DNA from: Chloroflexota bacterium
GTDB lineage: Bacteria > Chloroflexota > Dehalococcoidia > SM23-28-2 > RBG-16-64-32
Reading direction: 5' to 3'
Assembly: GCA_005880055.1 (NCBI GenBank)
Contig: VBJS01000046.1
Coordinates: 1-28,029, forward strand
DNA length: 28,029 bases
A program made the translations under genes and the position numbers. The notes below the pieces were generated by a model. That model did not search any database. It was given only the letters and a program-made list of their open reading frames with translations, and was not told the origin of the DNA. Shown here in pieces: positions 7,147 to 14,576 of this stretch (position 1 is its first letter; each line of letters opens with the position of its first letter).

Positions 7147-8427
7147 GTGCCGCGCGGTTCGCTCCCGTCCGATAGTCTGACGCTTCCGAATAGCCGCGTA
7201 CCCGTTGTCGCGCGACCGGATGTGCTGGTTGCCGGGGGCGGTTCCGCCGGGCTTTCTGCGGCAGTAGCGGCGGCACGAAACGGGGCCGATGTCCTTCTCC
7301 TGGAGCGCTTCAGCTACCTTGGCGGTTTGGCCAGCGGTGGCTTGATCATTCTTCTTCTGACAATGGACGACGGGGCCGGGCGGCAGGCCGTCGGCGGCCT
7401 CTGCCAGGAGCTGGTGGACCGCATGGAACGCCGACAGGCGATCTACTATCCGCCGCGCTCGTCCTGGAACGACCCCGACCCGAAGCTGGTAGAACACTAC
7501 GCCCGCTGGGGACTTGTCTGGGGAAGCGGCCCGCATCGCGTCCGCTATTCCGTTGCGTTCGATCCTCAGGCCTTCGTGCTGGCGGCCGATGAGATGGTGA
7601 AGGAGGCGGCGGTGCGCGTGCTGTACCAGACGTGGGCCTGCGAGCCTGTCGTCGAGGGGAGAACGGTAACGGCGCTGGTGATCCAGAACAAGGCGGGTCG
7701 ACAGGCGATCATCCCCAAGGTCGTGATCGATGCCACCGGAGACGGCGACATTATCGCGGCCGCTGGCGAGCGGTTCGAGCTGGAGCGAGTGCACCCCTGG
7801 CTGTGGTTCCTGATGAGCGGCGCTCAGTTGCCGGAACCCAGCGCCGAGCGCCGCGGCCTCTACTTTCAGACGCCCGGCAAGGGACACGTCCTGGTGCCCT
7901 GGGGAGGCGAAGCGCGAACCACCCACAAGATAGACGCTACCAACCCGGACGAGGTATCCGCCGCCCTGGCCGAATGCCGACAACTGGTGGCAGAGGAAGC
8001 CGGCCGGCTGAAGCAAGGCACGCCGGGGTTCGAAGATGCCTACGTATCGATGACCGCCGACCAGCTGGGCATCACCGAATCGCGGCGGCTCCAGGGGGAA
8101 TACGTGATGACGCGCGACGATCTGGACCGCGAGTTCCCGGACGCTATCGCGAGGACCGGTCACTGGACGAAGTACGACTGCGTGTACAACGTGCCCTACC
8201 GTAGCCTGCTACCGTTGGGGCTGGATAACGTGCTTGTTGCCGGCCGCTGCATCTCCGTGGACCACCGAGTACACCACGCGACGAAGGAGATCCCGCCCTG
8301 CATGGCGACCGGGCAGGCGGCAGGCACGGCTGCGGCGTTGGCCGCGCGCGAGGGCGGCAACGTTCGGCAAGTGCCGGTCAGCACGTTAAGGAAGCGCCTG
8401 CTTGAGCAGGCGGCGATCCTAGGCTAG
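7147..8427 (+). CDS. FAD-dependent oxidoreductase (FAD_oxidored type)
   Basis: The N-terminus carries the dinucleotide-binding motif DVLVAGGGSAG followed by the ER..YLGG segment. The middle has VIDATGDGDI, and the C-terminal FAD-contact region reads VAGRCISVDHRVHHATKEIPPCMATGQAAGTAAALA. This pattern belongs to a flavoprotein family of broad and mostly uncharacterised function, which includes fumarate-reductase-like and succinate-dehydrogenase-like sequences. The GTG at 7147 lies 2 bases after the methyltransferase stop and is preferred. An earlier GTG at 7099 would overlap the methyltransferase by 46 bases. Either start gives a tail of unconserved residues before the FAD motif. It converges on the cyclic-nucleotide-binding gene with only 7 bases between stops. 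The electron acceptor and substrate are unknown. Confidence 0.85.
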   Translation: MPRGSLPSDSLTLPNSRVPVVARPDVLVAGGGSAGLSAAVAAARNGADVLLLERFSYLGGLASGGLIILLLTMDDGAGRQAVGGLCQELVDRMERRQAIYYPPRSSWNDPDPKLVEHYARWGLVWGSGPHRVRYSVAFDPQAFVLAADEMVKEAAVRVLYQTWACEPVVEGRTVTALVIQNKAGRQAIIPKVVIDATGDGDIIAAAGERFELERVHPWLWFLMSGAQLPEPSAERRGLYFQTPGKGHVLVPWGGEARTTHKIDATNPDEVSAALAECRQLVAEEAGRLKQGTPGFEDAYVSMTADQLGITESRRLQGEYVMTRDDLDREFPDAIARTGHWTKYDCVYNVPYRSLLPLGLDNVLVAGRCISVDHRVHHATKEIPPCMATGQAAGTAAALAAREGGNVRQVPVSTLRKRLLEQAAILG

Positions 8428-8434
8428 CCGCAGG

Positions 8435-8849
8435 CTACTCGGACGTGTCGGCTTCGATGGAGCGCAGCCGCCTTACGAGCACAGGGAGCATGGAGACGGC
8501 GATCTCGGGGTGGTTCTTCATCTCGGCCATAAAGTCCCAACGGGTCATGGCTAGGCACTCGCTGTCCTCCACGGCACGGACGGTGGCGTTGCGGGGAAAG
8601 CCTTCGAACAAGGCCATTTCGCCGAAGAAGTCCCCCGGGCCGAGCGTGTTGAGGACCTGGGGCGAGCCGCCATCGGCGCCGCGCACAACCTCCACCTTGC
8701 CGGAGCTGATCACGAAGAAGCCGGCCGCCTGGTCACCCTCCTTGATGATCACCTCGCCCGCCCACCATGAGCTTGGACAGCCTTTCGAGGTCACGGCGGC
8801 CAAGTTCGGAGAAAATGGGGACATTCTTGAGCATCTCTTCGCGGCCCAT
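8435..8849 (-). CDS. Stand-alone cyclic-nucleotide-binding domain protein (frameshifted)
   Basis: The start ATG at 8849 has GGAGGG 5 bases upstream and opens MGREEMLKNVPIFSELGRRDLERLSKLMV, a typical first helix of the Crp/Fnr effector domain. After that the frame is lost. The domain continues in another frame from AGEVIIKEGDQAAGFFVISSGKVEVV through LGPGDFFGEMALFEGFPRNATVRAVEDS, the phosphate-binding cassette (GEMAL and R..AT), and ends near IEADTSE. The join is at about 8770, where one base stands in place of about five residues usual in the family. No helix-turn-helix follows, so this is an effector-binding module without DNA-binding domain, as in protein-kinase-like or membrane-anchored sensors. 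Which nucleotide binds cannot be told. Confidence 0.7.
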
Positions 8850-8886
8850 GTAAGCCCTCCAGCGCGTCCTCGTATCAGATGCGCCA

Positions 8887-8915
8887 TTATTAGCAGACTA
8901 TGTTAGGGCAGTCAA
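8887..8915 (-). promoter_or_regulatory. Sigma-70 type promoter for the cyclic-nucleotide-binding gene
   Basis: Reading leftward, TTGACT (8915-8910) and TAATAA (8892-8887) are separated by exactly 17 bases. The predicted start of transcription near 8880 leaves a leader of about 30 bases containing the GGAGGG site. This strongly supports 8849 as the true start of the gene. Confidence 0.65.
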
Positions 8916-9041
8916 CAACGCGTACGTGAGGCGCGGCGTCTGGCGCTGATCGTACAACTGAACCCTGGGAAATGGAGCCGCTAGCGCTATAGGAGCGTCC
9001 GGTCTCCGTCGTGCGGATGCGCAGCTTTCCGCCGCGCGGTG

Positions 9042-9206
9042 CTAGAAGCGCCCGGGAGGCGAGTTGAAGCCGCGGAAGGGCCTATCGTTCTGTTGCCAGC
9101 GTTTGAGATTCAGTACCTTCTTGACCTCTTTGGGCACGATGCGTCTCGTGGATGGCTCGGCCGGCTCCCATTGCTTGGTAATGTCCCTGAAGCGATCGTT
9201 TGTCAT
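9042..9206 (-). CDS. Small hypothetical protein, 54 residues
   Basis: Between priA and the cyclic-nucleotide-binding gene there is a complete small frame starting with ATG at 9206. An AGAGGGG sequence stands just upstream. The product is basic and rich in Arg, Lys, Trp and Phe: it begins MTNDRFRDITKQWEP, has the central RRIVPKEVKKVLNLKRWQ and ends FRGFNSPPGRF. No membrane segment or cysteine is seen. It resembles no family I recognise. The amino-acid composition and the RBS make it look like a real gene rather than chance. It shares direction with priA, 131 bases upstream, and with the cyclic-nucleotide-binding gene. The 126 bases between its stop and the promoter at 8915 hold nothing recognisable. 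Confidence 0.55.
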   Translation of the reverse strand: MTNDRFRDITKQWEPAEPSTRRIVPKEVKKVLNLKRWQQNDRPFRGFNSPPGRF

Positions 9207-9271
9207 ATCCCCTCTTCCGCTTTGCTGATACCTGTTGCTGGAATCATTCTGTCACGCTGATGGTGAATAGC

Positions 9272-9283
9272 TTGGTTAACCAA
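9272..9283. repeat. Perfect 12-base palindrome, possible operator
   Basis: TTGGTTAACCAA is a perfect inverted repeat in the AT-rich gap between priA and the 54-residue gene, about 66 bases upstream of that gene's start. The gap is clearly poorer in GC than its surroundings, as a regulatory region would be. No regulator can be named. Confidence 0.3.
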
Positions 9284-9337
9284 TTCTTGACTTGAGTAAA
9301 GAGACGGTAAATAAACGGTTACGCTTCTCGCTGACGC

Positions 9338-11788
9338 TCACAATATCGATATCGGATCAACGTCAACCGTCCAGCCGCGCCGCAGCGGAAATCCGCGCAG
9401 GATAGTGGCAGGATCGCTGCCCCGAAGCAGAATGTTCCAGCGCCAGCGTCCACGCACCCGGTGGGCGAACGCCGGTGACGGCCCCAGGATATCGATGTTC
9501 GCAAGTCCCAGGTCCCGGCGCTTCTGCTTCAGTTCCTGGGCCGTCGCCGCTGCCTGCTCGCGGGCGTATTCTGCTCCGGTATGCGAGAAGGTGATCATCG
9601 CGAGCCGTCCAAACGGCGGGTAGCCGAGCCTCCTGCGGAAGGCGATCTCGCGCTCTGCGATGCCCCGGTAGTCGTGCCGGGCGGCGGACTCTATGGCCGG
9701 GTGCTCCGGAGTATACGTCTGGATCACGACCCGTCCCCCCTTGGCGCCCCGGCCTGCTCTCCCGGCGACTTGCTCCAGGAGCTGGAAGGTCCGCTCTCCG
9801 GCCCGAAAATCAGGCAGGTGAAGACTGGTATCGGCGGAGATCACCCCGACGAGCGTGACCAACGGCATATCCAGCCCCTTCGCCACCATCTGCGTGCCGA
9901 TCAGCACGTCCGCCTCGTGGGCGAGGAACCGCGCAAGGATGGATTCATGCGTGTCGCGACCGCGCGTCACATCGCGGTCCCAGCGAAGGGTGCGGGCTGC
10001 CGGGAACGCCTTCTTCACCTCTTCCTCTACTCGCTCAGTACCCAAGCCCAGCATTCGGATGCGATCGCCTTCACACCTGGGGCAGCTCGCGGGGAGCGGC
10101 GCACGCCGGTTGCAGTAGTGGCAAACAAGCGCGCGTTCCGGCTCATGGTACGTCAGGGCGACCGAGCAGGAGCGGCATTCGGCGACATAGCCACAATCCC
10201 GGCACTGGACGAACGACGCTGTGCCGCGACGGTTCAGAAACAGCACTACCTGCTCGCCCGAATCGAGTGCCTCCTGGATGCCGCGAGCCAGCGGGCGGCT
10301 GAAAATGCTGCGATTCCCGGCCTTCAACTCCTCGCGCAGGTCTACCACCTCCACGCCCGGAAGGGGGGCCGTTTCCACGCCTCCGCCCGCGGCGGGACGG
10401 ACCCGCTCCGGCAGCTCAAGCAGTTGGTCGTCGCCCTCCTGCGCTCGAAAGTAGCTCTCGACATCCGGAGTCGCCGACCCGAGCACCAGAACCGCGCCGG
10501 CGAGACAGCATAACTCGCGGGCGACACGCCCAGCGTGGTAGCGAGGCGACGAATCCTGCTGCTTGTACGTCCATTCGTGCTCCTCGTCGATGATTAGGAG
10601 GCCGAGGTCCGGCTGCGGGGCCAAAAGCGCGCCGCGAGGACCGACCACCACGTCAAAACGACCGTCGCGCACTGCCTGCCACATGTCAAAGTGTTCGCCC
10701 AGGGACAGGCCGCTGTGCATGACTGCGACTCGCCTGGGGAAGCGTTCCGCAAACCGGCGTACGGTCTGCGGCGTGAGCGATATCTCCGGTACGAGAACGA
10801 TCGCTCGCTGCCCGAGGGACACCGCCTTATCGAGCGCAGCCAGGTATACCTCCGTCTTGCCGCTGCCTGTGACGCCGTGGAGCAAGAATCCCGCCGGTTG
10901 TCCCGAGGCGCGTGCCTCCAACGCCCGGGCTATCGCCCGCGCGGCCGCCTCCTGCGCCGGCGTCAGCCTGGGAGGCGCGCGATGGGCAAACTCGCGCCCA
11001 GCCAGCGGGTCGCGCAGCAATGAGATCTCCTGAGTCACAGCAATTCCGCCGTCGGTTAGGTCGCGAGCGAAGGCGGGCGTAAGGCCTGACGCGCGGGCGC
11101 GCGACAGCGGCATCTCCTCTTCGCTGATCAGCAACTCCAGCAGGCCGGCGCGCCGTAGCGCAAGAGCGGAGCCATCCGCCCGCAGTTCATCCGCCCGATG
11201 GCGGGCCGCCGCGCGGTCAGAGAGCCGGATTACACGAACCGCCTTCGGTCTCGCGGAGGGCGGCCTCAAGCGGTAGATGCGCTCCAGGCAACCGCATCGC
11301 AGAAGCGACGCGACGATGGCGGCGGCGCGCTTCCCGATGGCCTTTCGAACTTCTTCTTGAGCGACTTCGCCGCGCTCGATGACGAGGTTGAGAAGCGCGG
11401 CCTCTTCATCCGAGAGACCGAGAGCGCCGGTTTCGTCCGCTGTTAACCTCGGCCGTAACAATGTGAGCGGACGCTGCCTCGAGCCCGGCGGCAGCATGAG
11501 GCCGATGCAATCGAATAACGGGGCCAGGTAGTACTCAGACATCCAGGCGGCCAGCCCGACATGCGCCGCCGAGAGCACCGGGCGCGATTCGATCAGCGCT
11601 GCTATGTCGCGCGTTTCGCTGACCGGCGAATCTTCTCTCACCGCCATGACGACGCCCTGGAGCGTGCGCAAGCCGAACGGTACGTACACCGCCTGTCCCG
11701 GCTCGACTCGGAGGCTATCAGGAATGCGGTAGGTGAACGTTTGAAGCAGGGGGACAGCCGCGTTCACCGCGACGTCGGCAAAGGGCAT
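9338..11788 (-). CDS. priA: Primosomal protein N' (replication restart helicase PriA)
   Basis: An 816-residue PriA with all domains: the N-terminal 3'-DNA-binding domain (DVAVNAAVPLLQTFTYRIP), a winged-helix region, and the superfamily 2 helicase core. Walker A is GVTGSGKT (305-312) and the DEEH box is at 401-404. Eight zinc-binding cysteines follow at 529, 532, 538, 541, 556, 559, 569 and 572. The later helicase motifs GTQMVAKGLD and QVAGRAGR and the C-terminal domain are also present. PriA reloads the replicative helicase at stalled forks. The ATG at 11788 fits the family N-terminus exactly but has no ribosome binding site. It transcribes leftward and is separated from the L19 gene by about 460 bases. 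Confidence 0.96.
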   Translation of the reverse strand: MPFADVAVNAAVPLLQTFTYRIPDSLRVEPGQAVYVPFGLRTLQGVVMAVREDSPVSETRDIAALIESRPVLSAAHVGLAAWMSEYYLAPLFDCIGLMLPPGSRQRPLTLLRPRLTADETGALGLSDEEAALLNLVIERGEVAQEEVRKAIGKRAAAIVASLLRCGCLERIYRLRPPSARPKAVRVIRLSDRAAARHRADELRADGSALALRRAGLLELLISEEEMPLSRARASGLTPAFARDLTDGGIAVTQEISLLRDPLAGREFAHRAPPRLTPAQEAAARAIARALEARASGQPAGFLLHGVTGSGKTEVYLAALDKAVSLGQRAIVLVPEISLTPQTVRRFAERFPRRVAVMHSGLSLGEHFDMWQAVRDGRFDVVVGPRGALLAPQPDLGLLIIDEEHEWTYKQQDSSPRYHAGRVARELCCLAGAVLVLGSATPDVESYFRAQEGDDQLLELPERVRPAAGGGVETAPLPGVEVVDLREELKAGNRSIFSRPLARGIQEALDSGEQVVLFLNRRGTASFVQCRDCGYVAECRSCSVALTYHEPERALVCHYCNRRAPLPASCPRCEGDRIRMLGLGTERVEEEVKKAFPAARTLRWDRDVTRGRDTHESILARFLAHEADVLIGTQMVAKGLDMPLVTLVGVISADTSLHLPDFRAGERTFQLLEQVAGRAGRGAKGGRVVIQTYTPEHPAIESAARHDYRGIAEREIAFRRRLGYPPFGRLAMITFSHTGAEYAREQAAATAQELKQKRRDLGLANIDILGPSPAFAHRVRGRWRWNILLRGSDPATILRGFPLRRGWTVDVDPISIL

Positions 11789-11797
11789 TTCGAGGCC

Positions 11798-11803
11798 AGT
11801 ATA
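11798..11803 (-). promoter_or_regulatory. Possible -10 box for a leaderless priA transcript
   Basis: Reading leftward, TATACT (11803-11798) stands 9 bases before the priA ATG. A transcript starting the usual 6-8 bases downstream would have a leader of about 2-3 bases, which would explain why no ribosome binding site is seen. No good -35 box is visible. Confidence 0.35.
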
Positions 11804-11918
11804 TCGGCGTTACGGCGAAAATCGGACGAGCTTGGCACTGGTCCGACCATCGGGGAGAGCATTTCGGCCGGGCGCGAGGCGGCATGTCAGATTGGGCGCA
11901 GCGTCAGCCTGAAGGCAA

Positions 11919-12125
11919 TCACTCCTTGTACGCCGCCTGCTCCTCGGCCGCAGTAGAGGATACGAACGCCTCCCAGTGTCCCATGCGTAGTCTGTCCCAA
12001 CGTGCCCACCCGCGAATGATATCGGGGGACACCCCGAACCCCCGGCCTCGCTCGGTCCGCACCGCTCTGTTCGGCGCAGACAATGCCAGCCTCGCCGACG
12101 GCGGAATGATGCGGGGACCGACCAT
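11919..12125 (-). CDS. Small hypothetical protein, 68 residues, ending like the L19 tail
   Basis: This frame fills most of the 458-base gap between rplS and priA. It starts with ATG at 12125 and has AGGAA 7 bases upstream. The C-terminal half looks protein-like (DIIRGWARWDRLRMGHWEAFVSS) and ends TAAEEQAAYKE, matching the L19 end VAAEEQPASKE. The match extends over the stop and a few bases beyond, which points to an old duplication of the rplS 3' end. No known family is recognised. It could be a real small gene downstream of rplS or a remnant. The rest of the gap holds only a palindrome and no other convincing frame. Confidence 0.35.
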   Translation of the reverse strand: MVGPRIIPPSARLALSAPNRAVRTERGRGFGVSPDIIRGWARWDRLRMGHWEAFVSSTAAEEQAAYKE

Positions 12126-12164
12126 CGCTAGATTCCTGGGGCTCCCGCCCGTTCCCCTTCGACG

Positions 12165-12178
12165 CCGGCTATAGCCGG
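12165..12178. repeat. Perfect 14-base palindrome downstream of rplS
   Basis: CCGGCTATAGCCGG is a perfect inverted repeat without loop, about 70 bases after the L19 stop. It could be an operator or part of a weak transcript-end structure. There is no T run, so it is not called a terminator. Confidence 0.3.
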
Positions 12179-12246
12179 GCTCAGAGCAGGCTTCCGTCCG
12201 CCCGCCCCCTCGGAATGAGAATGGGCAGACCTGCGTTCGGAGGCGA

Positions 12247-12873
12247 TCACTCCTTGGAGGCCGGCTGCTCCTCTGCTGCTACTTCAACGGCAGGCAATTC
12301 CGGGCTTTCTTCGTCGGCGGGGTTCGGCTCAGCGTCGCTTGCCTCAGCAACGGGCGTAGCTTCTTCCCCGAGCGATTCCTCGGTGGTGGCAGCTTCTTCT
12401 TCCGCCTCTTCCGCTCCCGCAGCGTCTTCATCCAGAGCTACGACCTCGGCGCCTTCCGCTTCGTCCTCTGCCATCGCCTCCGCTTCGTCGTAATCCGGGC
12501 CGCCTCGTGTCGAGGTCAACTCCTCGAAACGCGCCCTGGAGCCGGCCTTGATGCGCGCCGCCTTGCCAACGCGCTCACGCAGGTAGTAGAGCTTGGCGCG
12601 GCGAACGCGCCCCACGCGCACGACCTCTACCTTATCTATAAGAGGCGAGAAGTAGGGAAAGACCCGCTCCACGCCGATGCCGTGGCTGATACGCCGCACA
12701 GTGAAGTTCGAATTGATACCGCCGCGGCGGTGGCGAATAACGACGCCTTCAAAGGCCTGGATTCGCTGTCGTTCGCCCTCGATCACTTTGGCGTGGACAC
12801 GAACCGTATCGCCGGGGCGAAAGGCAGGTATGTTCGCATTCGGTTTCAGGTCGATGTAAGAGTGGAGGTCCAT
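12247..12873 (-). CDS. rplS: 50S ribosomal protein L19 with long acidic C-terminal tail
   Basis: Residues 1-112 are a complete L19: the first helix, GDTVRVHAKVIEGERQRIQAFEGVVI, NFTVRRISHGIGVERVFP, and RRAKLYYLRERVGKAARIK. L19 sits at the interface of the two ribosomal subunits. Residues from about 125 to 208 form an acidic, low-complexity tail of Glu, Asp and Ala. It nearly doubles the usual length of about 115 residues and is probably disordered. The ATG at 12873 is chosen because it gives the family N-terminus (MDLHSYIDL); a longer frame adds unconserved residues. No clear ribosome binding site is seen. It follows trmD by 96 bases, the usual trmD-rplS order, but without rpsP and rimM. Confidence 0.93.
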   Translation of the reverse strand: MDLHSYIDLKPNANIPAFRPGDTVRVHAKVIEGERQRIQAFEGVVIRHRRGGINSNFTVRRISHGIGVERVFPYFSPLIDKVEVVRVGRVRRAKLYYLRERVGKAARIKAGSRARFEELTSTRGGPDYDEAEAMAEDEAEGAEVVALDEDAAGAEEAEEEAATTEESLGEEATPVAEASDAEPNPADEESPELPAVEVAAEEQPASKE

Positions 12874-12969
12874 GGCGCAACAGGAGAGAGTGTATCGAGA
12901 GGGCAGGTTAGGGGCAACCGACCAGCGGACGCGCATCTACCTCTTGTTGGGGGATTAGCCGGTCACCCT

Positions 12970-13689
12970 TTATTCTGCCAGCCACGCTTTCTCCTCTTCG
13001 GTCAGTTCAGCCGAAGACAGTAAGTCCGGCCGGCGCTGGGTGGTCAATAGGAGGTTCCGGCGCCGGCGCCACTTCGCCACCTTCTGGTGATTGCCAGAGA
13101 GGAGCACGTCCGGCACCACCAGGCCTCGGTATTCCGGCGGCCGCGTGTAGTGCGGCGCCTCCAGCAAGCCGTGCGCGAAAGAGTCCTCCTGGGCGGACTG
13201 GGCGGAGCCGAGCGCGCCCGGGATCTGCCGCACGACGGCATCCACCACGGCCATCGCAGGTATTTCCCCGCCGGAAAGCACGAAGTCTCCGATGCTGATC
13301 TCATCCGTCGCCAGGGCCTCGTGCACCCTCGCGTCAAAACCCTCGTAATGTCCGCAGAGGAGGACCAGCCGCTCCTTGCCTGCAAGCTCTACGGCGGTCT
13401 CGTGTTCAAAACGCCGGCCGATGGGCGTGAGCAGGATTACGGGTCCCTGTTCGGGCGCCATCGCCAGCACGGCCTCGGTCGCCTCGAAGGCAGGCTCCGG
13501 CTTCATCACCATCCCCGGGCCGCCGCCGTAAACGTAGTCGTCGGCTACTTTGTGGCGCCCTTTCGCCCACTGCCGGATGTCATGCATGTGTATGGAGACG
13601 ATGCCCGCGTCGACCGCCCGCTTGATGATCGACTCGCTGAAGGGCCCGCGAAACATGCCCGGGAAGAGGGTCAATATATCGATGCGCAT
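12970..13689 (-). CDS. trmD: tRNA (guanine-N1-)-methyltransferase TrmD
   Basis: A 239-residue SPOUT methyltransferase that makes m1G37 in tRNAs and prevents frameshifting. It shows MRIDILTLFPGMF at the start, DDYVYGGGPGMVMKPEP, and the trefoil-knot SAM site in LLTPIGRRF, LLCGHYEGFDARV and ISIGDFVLSGGEIPAMAVVDAV. The C-terminal DNA/tRNA-contacting part is HYTRPPEYRGLVVPDVLLSGNH. The ATG at 13689 gives the family N-terminus; GTG at 13695 is an alternative, and neither has a strong ribosome binding site. It is followed by rplS in the same direction. The 184-base gap upstream carries a possible MraZ-type element. Confidence 0.96.
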   Translation of the reverse strand: MRIDILTLFPGMFRGPFSESIIKRAVDAGIVSIHMHDIRQWAKGRHKVADDYVYGGGPGMVMKPEPAFEATEAVLAMAPEQGPVILLTPIGRRFEHETAVELAGKERLVLLCGHYEGFDARVHEALATDEISIGDFVLSGGEIPAMAVVDAVVRQIPGALGSAQSAQEDSFAHGLLEAPHYTRPPEYRGLVVPDVLLSGNHQKVAKWRRRRNLLLTTQRRPDLLSSAELTEEEKAWLAE

Positions 13690-13832
13690 GCCCACATCGT
13701 AGCGGAACAGCCGCCGTGAATCCCGGCAGCATTGCAGGCTACCGTCGATGCTGCCCCTAAGCCGTTAGCGACCTAACGATCGCTCGCCCAAGCGCGTCTC
13801 TCCGCTGACCCGGCGTATCCGAGTTTCGTCTT

Positions 13833-13849
13833 CCCCATTTTCTCCCACT
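13833..13849 (-). promoter_or_regulatory. Possible MraZ-type operator upstream of trmD
   Basis: Read leftward the 17 bases are AGTGGGAGAAAATGGGG, with two TGGGN repeats separated by 5 bases. They match the element in front of mraZ at 14455-14471 in 16 of 17 positions. The site is in the intergenic gap about 145 bases before trmD. No clear promoter surrounds it. E. coli MraZ is known to bind TGGGN repeats spaced this way; binding here is inference. Confidence 0.4.
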
Positions 13850-13873
13850 AGCCGTGACGTCAGCGGGCGCTGC

Positions 13874-14377
13874 CTACGGGGAGCTCAGGCCGGGGTGCTC
13901 AAACGCCTCTCCGCGCAACAACTCCAGGGCGTGATGGAGAACCGGAAGGAGCACCGATAGGTTCTCCCGCACTCCCTTTGGGCTGCCGGGGAGATTCACT
14001 ATGAGGGTCCGGCCCCGCACGCCGGCCACAGCACGGCTGAGCATGGACATGGGCGTGTGCTTCAGGCCTTCCGCGCGCATGGCCTCCGCTATGCCCGGCA
14101 CCTCGTATTGGATCACGTCCCGGGTCGCCTCCGGCGTCACGTCGCGCGCGCCAAGCCCGGTGCCGCCTGTCGTGATGAGAACGTCCAACCGCCGGTCGTC
14201 CGCCCAGTCCTTCAGGCGTAGCGCGATCACCTCTCGCTCGTCAGGAATGATCTCGTGGCGCGCCACCTGGATATTAGCGCCGGTCAGAAGCTCGCGGATG
14301 GCCGCCCCGGAGGTGTCCTCGCGCTCTCCGCGAGCACCCATGTCAGAGACGGTCAGGATGCCCGCGCGGAAAGACAT
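13874..14377 (-). CDS. MogA/MoaB family molybdenum cofactor protein
   Basis: A 167-residue protein of the MoaB/MogA fold, which adenylates molybdopterin before molybdenum is inserted. It starts RAGILTVSDMGARGEREDTSG. The nucleotide-binding loop is LITTGGTGLGARDVTPEA (residues 67-84), and GRTLIVNLPGSPKGVRENL lies near the end. Length is normal for MoaB. No ribosome binding site is evident upstream of the ATG at 14377. It is divergent from the mraZ operon and reads toward trmD-rplS. MogA and MoaB cannot be separated from sequence alone, so no symbol is given. No other molybdenum cofactor gene is in the window. Confidence 0.9.
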   Translation of the reverse strand: MSFRAGILTVSDMGARGEREDTSGAAIRELLTGANIQVARHEIIPDEREVIALRLKDWADDRRLDVLITTGGTGLGARDVTPEATRDVIQYEVPGIAEAMRAEGLKHTPMSMLSRAVAGVRGRTLIVNLPGSPKGVRENLSVLLPVLHHALELLRGEAFEHPGLSSP

Positions 14378-14417
14378 TACAGTTTAGCGGAAAGGCAGAA
14401 GTTTCTGGCAGAGGCTA

Positions 14418-14445
14418 TTGACATCGGGGAAGCGAGTGGTATGCT
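14418..14445 (+). promoter_or_regulatory. Sigma-70 type promoter of the mraZ/dcw operon
   Basis: TTGACA (14418-14423) and TATGCT (14440-14445) are separated by 16 bases. Transcription would start near 14452, leaving a leader of about 125 bases before the mraZ start codon. The TGGGN repeats begin within a few bases downstream of the predicted start, a position where bound protein would block transcription. Confidence 0.65.
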
Positions 14446-14454
14446 TGCCCATGA

Positions 14455-14471
14455 AGTGGGAGGAAATGGGG
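14455..14471 (+). promoter_or_regulatory. MraZ-type operator (two TGGGN repeats, 10-base period)
   Basis: The bases AGTGGGAGGAAATGGGG hold TGGGA and TGGGG separated by 5 bases. This is the spacing of the TGGGN repeats bound by E. coli MraZ in its own promoter. E. coli has three repeats and here only two are clear. The position right at the predicted transcription start fits autorepression by the mraZ product encoded just downstream. Confidence 0.6.
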
Positions 14472-14576
14472 CTGACTCCCGCTTTTCGCTTTTCGGCTCA
14501 CTCAGACCGCCCGTTGTCCTGAGCACGTCGATTGTAGCACAAACCAGCCACTTTTCAGAAGGACGAGCCGACGGTC

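Noticed and set aside
7141..8163. 340-residue open frame opposite the FAD oxidoreductase
   Set aside because: No recognisable domain or coding character; long antisense frames are common at this GC content.
8425..8437. Small hairpin at the convergent end of the FAD oxidoreductase and cyclic-nucleotide genes
   Set aside because: Only a 5-base stem (TAGCC/GGCTA) with no T run; too weak to call a terminator.
9287..9313. Rightward TTGACT and TAAATA near priA
   Set aside because: The spacer is 15 bases and the direction points into the antisense of priA with no gene to serve.
9581..10513. 310-residue open frame opposite priA
   Set aside because: Same reason: the other strand has a complete, motif-rich PriA.
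14451..14522. Possible 23-residue leader peptide in the mraZ 5' leader
   Set aside because: Its first ATG has no ribosome binding site, and the internal ATG sits 1-2 bases after GGAGG. The repeats fit an operator better.
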